DNA from: Euperipatoides rowelli
Taxonomy: Eukaryota; Onychophora; Udeonychophora; Euonychophora; Peripatopsidae
Length of the DNA stretch: 12,719 nt
Reading direction: 5' to 3' (one strand)
NCBI GenBank assembly: GCA_003024985.2
Contig: PXIH01S0006986.1
Shown here: piece by piece, positions 8,836 to 12,719 of the stretch
Position numbering within the stretch: position 1 is the first letter of the stretch
Layout: each line of letters starts with the position of its first letter
Translations under genes and position numbers: made by a program
The notes under the pieces: model-generated
Database searches by the model: none
What the model saw: the letters and a program-made list of their open reading frames with translations, nothing else
Told to the model about the DNA's origin: nothing

Positions 8836-9172
8836 TGGTTCTTCTTTAATACCTTTATAATTTATAAGTGCTGTTAGAATGACTCTGTTCTGCTGATATT
8901 AACACAAAATTCAAACAAAAAGAACAGAAATTGAAAAAGTTATGCAGGAAATGTTTGAAAATAAAATGATTCATAAAAGTCATAGTAGCTACAGTATGTA
9001 TTAGAAAAAAAGGTAGTACTGAAACTAATCTATATACGTGAAGGGAAAACTTTGGATCCCTTTTTAAGCATATTGGGCGCACGGAGGAGTGTGAGATTTG
9101 GCAGAGTTAAAGTTTATATGAGAGGGAGTGCAATGAGCTAAAATTTAATTTTTAAATTAAAATATTCATTGT

Positions 9173-9234
9173 TTAGCGTTGTGGCGGCTTTTTACAAAGG
9201 AAATTAGCGTTGTGGCGGATTTTTACAAAGGATT
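9173..9234. repeat. two tandem 31-bp units near the Helitron 3' end
   Basis: TTAGCGTTGTGGCGG at 9173 is repeated at 9204, each followed by (C/A)TTTTTACAAAGGA. The units differ at only a few positions. They directly precede and slightly overlap the 3' hairpin of the Helitron and are GC-richer than their surroundings. Confidence 0.85.
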
Positions 9235-9251
9235 GATCGAATTTCGACCAA
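9233..9251 (+). terminator. Helitron 3' terminal hairpin
   Basis: TTG-A-TCGA pairs with TCGA-C-CAA around ATT, leaving one A/C mismatch. The 10-nt spacing to the terminal CTAG at 9262-9265 fits the Helitron 3' transposition-termination signal. The stem is short, so it is convincing mainly because of its position. Confidence 0.65.
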
Positions 9252-9265
9252 CACTGGATTACTAG

Positions 9266-9654
9266 TAAATATAATTTTGCATAGACTACCATAAATTCTG
9301 TGATATTACAATAAAAAAACATATCCTCTGCTTAGAATCGATGATTCATTAGAATTTTTAGCAAATAAACCATTTTTGTCAGAATTGGATGTGCGGTTCA
9401 GATAGTTCACTTGCACAGCAGAGAGAAGATCTTAAAACAGTTTCTACACCTATAAAAAAAATTAGGCCTTACTCTCCATAAAGAAAAATGTAGCTTCTAC
9501 TTGTCAGAACTAAGTTCATTATGACATTTAGTTACACCAAATGGCATAAAGTCTGACCAGTAAAAACAGAAGCAATATCAAAATACCTGGTCCTTGTATC
9601 CATACGACATTGAAACATTTTTAGCAAAACCATGGATCTAATTTTTAATGAAAA
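9266..9654 (+). pseudogene. gypsy reverse transcriptase, central and thumb parts, YxDD deleted
   Basis: Readable pieces in order are FCIDYHK, YPLLRIDDSLEFLANKPF with SELDV (motif A, its Asp at about 9388-9390), a stop, REDLKTV, then GLTLHKEKCSFYLSELSSL and HLVTPNGIK in the 9465-9560 region. In intact gypsy elements about 60 residues, including the YxDD catalytic motif, lie between motif A and the segment before KC-F. Here these join almost directly near 9398-9410, so that block has been deleted. Several stops and frame changes follow, and a further short deletion precedes the RNase H region. Confidence 0.9.
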
Positions 9655-10130
9655 ATGGCAAGTTTTATGGTAGTCAACAGCATTTGGAAATTTAAAATTA
9701 AATTAATTAATAAACCAACTTTATCATATCCAGATTTCTCCAAAGCATTTATACTTGCCACAGATCCAAGTAACATGGCCTGGGAGCTATTTAGTCACAG
9801 GCGGCAAATTATAAAAATAAAAATTCTGTCGCTTCTGTGAGCCGGTCCCTAAGAAAAGCCGAGAAAAAGCTGAGTACACCTGAAAAAGACTGTCTGGGTA
9901 TACTGTTTGGCATCGAACACCTCATGCCATATTTAGAAGGCATGAAATTCACTGTACTAACCGACCTTAAAGCCCTTTGTTGGTTAAAATAAATTAAATA
10001 TCCAGATGGTCAATTAGGTAGGTGGAGCTTAAGACTTCAAAACTTAAATTACGAGGTCAATCATCAGCCAGAAAAAAACATATAAAATAGCTGATGCTTT
10101 ATCTCACTCTCCCCTACCACTGCTTATGCT
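9655..10130 (+). pseudogene. gypsy RNase H domain, frame-broken
   Basis: The first frame (9655-9837) contains PTLSYPDFSKAFILATDPSN, with the first catalytic Asp in TDPS (usually TDAS). A second frame carries LSTPEKDCLGILFGIEHLMP (catalytic Glu) and KFTVLTDLKALCWLK (second Asp). After a stop it continues YPDGQLGRWSLRLQNLNYEV and NHQPEKN, and after another stop IADALSH (last Asp). All four acidic positions are still visible, but they are spread over frames with at least three stops. Confidence 0.92.
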
Positions 10131-10232
10131 ACCGTATCACGATTAAAATCACCTATTAATGATAACCAGTACACCATCAACAAATAATGAAGATCAAATA
10201 CAAAATAATAATAGTTTAACTTCTAAAAAAAT

Positions 10233-10700
10233 TTGAAGAGATACAGTGTCTTCAAAATGAAGAATATCTTAATAAAGTTAAAAAAGAACATTGCTTGTAA
10301 TCCAAGCAATAAATTAAAGATTTCTTTTGGAAAAAATAAAAATAATACAGTGTATTTCTTGTTGATGTACCATATTAAAAAAAAAAAAAATAGTAGAACA
10401 TGTACAAATAAAATAAAATATAGACTTTATTTACCTAAATCTGAGATTAACAAAGTTTTAAAATCTTTTCATGACTCACCATTAGGGGAACACATGAGGA
10501 TAACAAAAACTACCATTTGGAATGAATCCTGATACTTCAGGATTCAATCCAAATGAATCCTCACCTGATACTTCAGTTCTAGGATGCTGAATCCGTGAAG
10601 CAGTATGTCCAAAAATGTCCAATATGTCAGCTAATGAAATTCAGCAGTAGAAAACCTATTGGAAAAATGCAATCGATCCATTCAAGAGACCAATGTAATT
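10233..10700 (+). pseudogene. gypsy integrase zinc-binding (HHCC) region
   Basis: An open frame at 10233-10532 ends in YRLYLPKSEINKVLKSF then HDSPLGEHMRITKTT, which supplies the two histidines (H-x6-H). In another frame QYVQKCPICQLMKFSSRKPI supplies the two cysteines (TGT at 10616 and 10625). Between them a 40-bp hairpin and partial duplication (10515-10576) interrupts the reading and adds roughly 35-40 nt. A poly-A run lies near 10378-10391. The 5' part of the open frame is lysine/asparagine-rich and not recognisable. Confidence 0.88.
10515..10554. repeat. inverted duplication (hairpin) inside the integrase relic
   Basis: ATTTGGA-A-TGAATCCTGA pairs with TCAGGATTCA-A-TCCAAAT around a TACT loop, giving 17 pairs with one A/A mismatch; the outer C/G adds an eighteenth. 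Part of the left arm is repeated again in direct orientation at 10552-10576 (AATGAATCC then CTGATACTTCAG, with a short extra CACC-like insertion). Together this looks like a local template-switch product rather than original coding sequence. Confidence 0.8.
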
Positions 10701-10945
10701 CCTGGCAATGGATTTATTGGTTTGCTGCTTTGTACATTGCTGCAATAAATGTGTAACACTTTTTATTGACCTCTTCATTAAATGGATCAAAGTATTTCCC
10801 ATAAGGGAAGCTACTGCAAGGCAAGCATCGGAAAAAATGATTGAAATGATATACCATCATGATGTACCACAAATCATAGTAATGGACAGAGGCACCCAGT
10901 TCCAAAGAAATGAGTTTAGTGACACCCTAAATCCCGAATGAAATC
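10701..10945 (+). pseudogene. gypsy integrase catalytic core, catalytic Glu region deleted
   Basis: The frame opened at 10708 reads MDLLV (first catalytic Asp), then KCVTLFIDLFIKWIKVFPIR and QIIVMDRGTQF (second Asp), as in retroviral-type DDE integrases. The next expected ~60 residues, which carry the third acidic residue (Glu) and the HPQ-NG-ER-N helix, are absent. The frame stops at 10939-10941 and the sequence reappears at a FAF/SAAQEST segment that belongs after that block. Integration activity is therefore impossible. Confidence 0.92.
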
Positions 10946-10949
10946 CTCT

Positions 10950-11420
10950 TTGCTTTCACAGTGCTGCACAAGAGAGCACTGGAGAACCACCAACTTATTT
11001 AATATATAGAAGATATATAGATTTTCCTCTCGATCAAGAATGTATCTTTCCAGAAGATATGGATGAAGATAATCTGGACTTTGATCGCATTTCCATAGTC
11101 GAAAGAAATAGTCGCCATTCTCTGCCGAATAAAAAATTATAACTTACTCACAAACAACAGGCTAAATACTATTACCAGAGAAGGAGGAGAGACACTTTCA
11201 AAATTGGGGACCTGGCCAAAGTCACATACTTCACACCATTATCAGGCCAGAGAAAAATAGTGTCAAAACTTAAGTCCCAGGAATAGCAAGGCGAAGAACT
11301 ATGACAATAACTTAACACAATTCAGTTAGGGAATCTTCAGAAATTCTAGTGAAGATCTATTACTAACTAGCGATGACCATCAATCATTTGTAAATTGATT
11401 GTTCAGACCAACAAAGTCTG
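10950..11420 (+). pseudogene. gypsy integrase C-terminal region
   Basis: Readable pieces are SAAQESTGEPPTYLIYRRYI, DFPLDQECIFPEDMDED, a stop at 11140, then KQQAKYYYQRRRRDTFKIGD and KVTYFTPLSG, and IVSKLKS. These match the end of the integrase core and the basic C-terminal tail with the GD-V (SH3-like) segment of Ty3/gypsy integrases. The weakly conserved FVN-LFRP near 11388-11417 corresponds to the usual VH-NRLRP end. No chromodomain was seen. Confidence 0.85.
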
Positions 11421-11762
11421 ATGAATCGTCACTACATAAAAACAAAATGCATGCGTTCTCTGACAAAGAACTCTGTGAAATAATGAGGAATAGCATAAAT
11501 CATTCTTAGGTGGGAAATAAAAAAGCTAATTCTATTACAAAAGGAAGTTATCACTCCCAATAGGCACCCTTCTATTGCTTAAGTCTCTAGGATTGGCTAG
11601 ACATCTTTATGTCACATAGTAGTGGGGAGCAGTGATGGACATGACTTAAGTGAGTCTTTTACCTCTGTAATTTGGATTTGCCAAATTTATTTCTATGTAT
11701 AACAATGGTTTGTGTATCTTCACTATTAAATAATAATTTTCTTCTTCTTTGCATTCCAAAGA
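11421..11762. other. sequence between gypsy relic and inverted-repeat element
   Basis: No gene was recognised. The composition is less AT-rich than the flanks and short pol-like frames fade out, so part of this may be the decayed 3' end of the gypsy element. No LTR matching another part of the window was found. Confidence 0.4.
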
Positions 11763-11795
11763 ATAATAGAATGTCAGGTCACGAGACAACACAAA
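11763..11795. repeat. 33-bp inverted repeat, left copy
   Basis: This is the exact reverse complement of 12519-12551 over all 33 bases. The match breaks on both sides at single-base differences. The last three bases are also the foot of the 21-bp hairpin at 11793-11839. Confidence 0.95.
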
Positions 11796-11839
11796 TTCCA
11801 CACTTTGCTCTCTTTGACAGAGAGCAAAGTGTGGAATTT
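11793..11839. repeat. perfect 21-bp hairpin with 5-nt loop
   Basis: The left arm 11793-11813 starts AAATTCCACACTTTGC and the right arm 11819-11839 ends GTGTGGAATTT. All 21 positions pair, around loop TTGAC. A run of T follows directly. A transcript would form a very stable stem, but the stem is shorter than a typical animal pre-miRNA and has no mismatches. It is probably an inverted duplication at the edge of the transposon-like element. Confidence 0.9.
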
Positions 11840-12518
11840 TTTTTTTTACAAAAAGCAAATACATTTAAAACAATATTTATTTTTGACAACTATGGTTAAA
11901 TACTGTACAATGAGAATCAGATTTTTTTTTTCATAATGTAAAATTGTTAAAAATGAATAAATAAATGTGTTTTTTTTTTACCAATTTTCAGATATCTGAT
12001 TCAAGACCCAGGTCACCGCTACAAAAAAAATATATACAGTAATAGTAAAAATAAGACTAGTTTGGGAAAATTTACAATTTTATTTAATTTTTTTTTTTTT
12101 GTAAAGTGTATATACATTTAGAAATGTAAAACATACATGCATGAAAAAAAGGGTTAAACAAATATTTTTATAAAAAAAATGTGCACAAATATTGGTATAC
12201 CTAAATCAAATAAAAAAATATAATTATAAAAAGACATCTGGGTCTAGTATGGGATGCAACACGGGTGGTAACTTATCAATGCCATATCCCATAGTCTACT
12301 CTGATGATACTCCCATTCGAAAAAATGTTTGTTCAATATTTAAAAATATTTTTAAAAAATTTCCCTTGGAGGAGGGGGAGGGGTTGGAGTATAAAGAATA
12401 TCCCACTCCTAATAAGTAGTCATAGGGTTTATTATCATTATTATAAAAATAAAATATTTGAACTTTAGTTTACACCATCATATTGTTTCTTTTAGTCGAT
12501 CAAAAGAAAGCACATGGT

Positions 12519-12551
12519 TTTGTGTTGTCTCGTGACCTGACATTCTATTAT
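12519..12551. repeat. 33-bp inverted repeat, right copy
   Basis: This is the exact reverse complement of 11763-11795, reading TTTGTGTTGTCTCGTGACC and ending CATTCTATTAT. A perfect 28-bp palindrome follows 6 bp further out. Confidence 0.95.
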
Positions 12552-12557
12552 GATTAA

Positions 12558-12585
12558 AGGTCATGTGAACATGTTCACATGACCT
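12558..12585. repeat. perfect 28-bp palindrome
   Basis: The half-site AGGTCATGTGAACA (12558-12571) is followed immediately by its exact reverse complement, with no spacer. Each half contains an E-box CATGTG/CACATG and an AGGTCA hexamer, and the centre is GAACATGTTC. The hexamers resemble nuclear-receptor half-sites, but with a spacing unlike standard response elements, so no binding protein is proposed. It may mark the end of another small foldback element. Confidence 0.9.
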
Positions 12586-12719
12586 CACATCAGCTATATA
12601 ACAGTAAAAGGTATTTATATCAGGTTTATGTTTATTCAACTATAAGACAAATATTTACAGTAATTCGAATACAATTTTATAAGGTACCTAGCCCCAAAGG
12701 ATATGGAAACCTTTTACAG
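12586..12719. other. AT-rich right edge, no feature recognised
   Basis: The final 134 bp contain a TACAGTA motif spanning 12656-12662 and no coding sequence that I can identify. Confidence 0.5.

Larger units (their letters stand above)
8644..8917. mobile_element. solo LTR, 274 bp, inserted in the gypsy reverse transcriptase
   Basis: The segment begins TGTTAAAAACAG and ends TTCAAACA, giving the canonical TG...CA ends with 4-bp inverted TGTT/AACA termini. It is flanked by identical 5-bp AAAAG copies (8639-8643 and 8918-8922), the target duplication typical of LTR-element integrases. Removing it and one AAAAG restores an uninterrupted pol frame, which independently confirms both edges. A TATA box candidate TATATAAA lies at 8708-8715 and a polyadenylation signal AATAAA at 8830-8835, consistent with U3 and R on the plus strand. 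No internal coding region remains, so it is probably a product of LTR-LTR recombination. The parent family is unknown. Confidence 0.82.
8486..9028 (+). pseudogene. gypsy reverse transcriptase, N-terminal part, split by a solo LTR
   Basis: A frame open from 8486 to 8643 contains NQFQDLFK and ERPINLRPYHSSAAK, matching the pre-fingers region of gypsy reverse transcriptases (F-D-F...PI--RPYR-SPA). After the inserted LTR the frame continues with KRTEIEKVMQEMFENKMIHK (8919-8978), the IE--V-EML---I--S segment. It then reaches a stop at 9002 and shifts to a frame with VLEKKGSTETN, corresponding to the VLVKKKDG motif. The Helitron insertion begins at 9029. Confidence 0.9.
9029..9265 (+). mobile_element. 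non-autonomous Helitron, 237 bp, inserted in the gypsy reverse transcriptase
   Basis: The element starts TCTATATACGTG after an A (9028) and ends CTAG before a T (9266). This is the 5'-TC...CTRR-3' structure and A|T target expected for Helitrons, with no target duplication. A hairpin at 9233-9251 (TTG-A-TCGA, loop ATT, TCGA-C-CAA; 7 pairs, one mismatch) ends 10 nt before CTAG, where Helitron 3' hairpins normally sit. The pol reading leaves at GSTETN and resumes just beyond at FCIDY, so the insertion edges are confirmed by the host sequence. It encodes nothing. Two 31-bp tandem units (9173-9234) lie next to the hairpin. Confidence 0.8.
8486..11420 (+). mobile_element. Ty3/gypsy LTR-retrotransposon pol relic, nested with two other elements
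   Basis: Reverse transcriptase, RNase H, zinc-binding, integrase core and integrase C-terminal regions follow in the Ty3/gypsy order on the plus strand. All are interrupted by stops and frame changes. The element lies antisense to ALDH1L in what is presumably its upstream intron. Its own LTRs, gag and protease were not found. The reverse transcriptase is split by a solo LTR (8644-8917) and a Helitron (9029-9265). Separate deletions remove the YxDD region and the integrase catalytic-Glu region. The end near 11420 is the last position where pol-like residues (FVN-LFRP at 11388-11417) can be read. Confidence 0.93.
11763..12551. mobile_element. inverted-repeat (MITE or foldback-like) element, about 790 bp
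   Basis: The ends are perfect 33-bp inverted repeats (11763-11795 and 12519-12551), beginning ATAATAGAATGTC and containing AGGTCACGAGACAACACAAA. Weaker similarity continues about 20 bp further inward. If the true ends are three bases inside, flanking TA on both sides would fit a TA target duplication, but other boundaries are possible. The 723-bp interior is AT-rich with homopolymer runs and one GC-richer patch at 12236-12420. I recognise no coding sequence in it. Perfect repeat identity beside heavily decayed neighbours suggests recent insertion or conversion. The superfamily is unknown. Confidence 0.6.

Noticed and set aside
8855-9082. Minus-strand 75-codon ORF
   Set aside because: It runs antisense through the solo LTR, the gypsy reverse-transcriptase segment and the Helitron start, so it cannot be one gene.
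10714-10905. Minus-strand 63-codon ORF
   Set aside because: It is antisense to the integrase core relic, whose plus-strand frame has clear family motifs.
11646-11899. Overlapping ORFs on both strands
   Set aside because: Both are created by the perfect hairpin and the left 33-bp inverted repeat, and neither has domain similarity.
12192-12419. Plus-strand 75-codon frame inside the inverted-repeat element
   Set aside because: It opens with TTG, has its first ATG at 12249, and shows no recognised motif. It is kept only as part of the element description.
1-12719. CRISPR array, bacterial operon, tRNA or rRNA
   Set aside because: No regularly spaced identical repeats, no prokaryotic gene organisation and no recognisable tRNA or rRNA sequence were seen. 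The introns and element types show that the DNA is eukaryotic.

Overview
This window is AT-rich animal DNA (roughly three quarters A+T by eye). It has long introns with ordinary GT-AG junctions and many degraded transposable elements. The only cellular gene I can support is on the minus strand: four consecutive internal exons of an ALDH1L-type 10-formyltetrahydrofolate dehydrogenase. In gene order they are 8149-8060, 6216-6082, 4361-4236 and 3243-3155. They encode the end of the formyl-hydrolase module and the start of the carrier-protein-like linker, including the serine expected to carry 4'-phosphopantetheine. The gene enters from beyond the right edge and leaves beyond the left edge. The species cannot be fixed. 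Composition, repeat content and strong enrichment of TACAGTA/TACTGTA suggest an invertebrate, but that is inference.

Layout: 1-1086 is AT-rich with no recognised gene. 1087-1266 is a doubtful 59-codon ORF. 1381-1734 is the broken C-terminal end of a LINE reverse transcriptase. 2440-2790 holds about three degenerate copies of a ~113-bp tandem repeat. From 3155 to 8149 the ALDH1L exons alternate with introns of 992, 1720 and 1843 bp. The 1720-bp intron carries a ~1.04-kb hAT-like element with TAGGGTTACTATAT ends and an imperfect 7-bp target duplication.

From 8486 to about 11420 lies a Ty3/gypsy pol relic on the plus strand, antisense to ALDH1L and inside its upstream intron if the gene continues. 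Reverse transcriptase, RNase H and integrase are all recognisable but broken by stops, frameshifts and deletions; the YxDD segment and the integrase catalytic-Glu segment are gone. Two other elements are nested in its reverse transcriptase: a 274-bp solo LTR (TGTT...AACA, 5-bp AAAAG duplication) and a 237-bp non-autonomous Helitron (A|TC...hairpin...CTAG|T). Both insertions can be placed to the base because the pol reading resumes on the far side.

The right end has a separate structure: perfect 33-bp inverted repeats at 11763-11795 and 12519-12551, a perfect 21-bp hairpin overlapping the left repeat, and a perfect 28-bp palindrome just outside the right repeat. I recognise no coding sequence between them. 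This is the least explained part of the window and looks like an undescribed foldback or MITE-like element. I see no evidence of a new multi-gene system.
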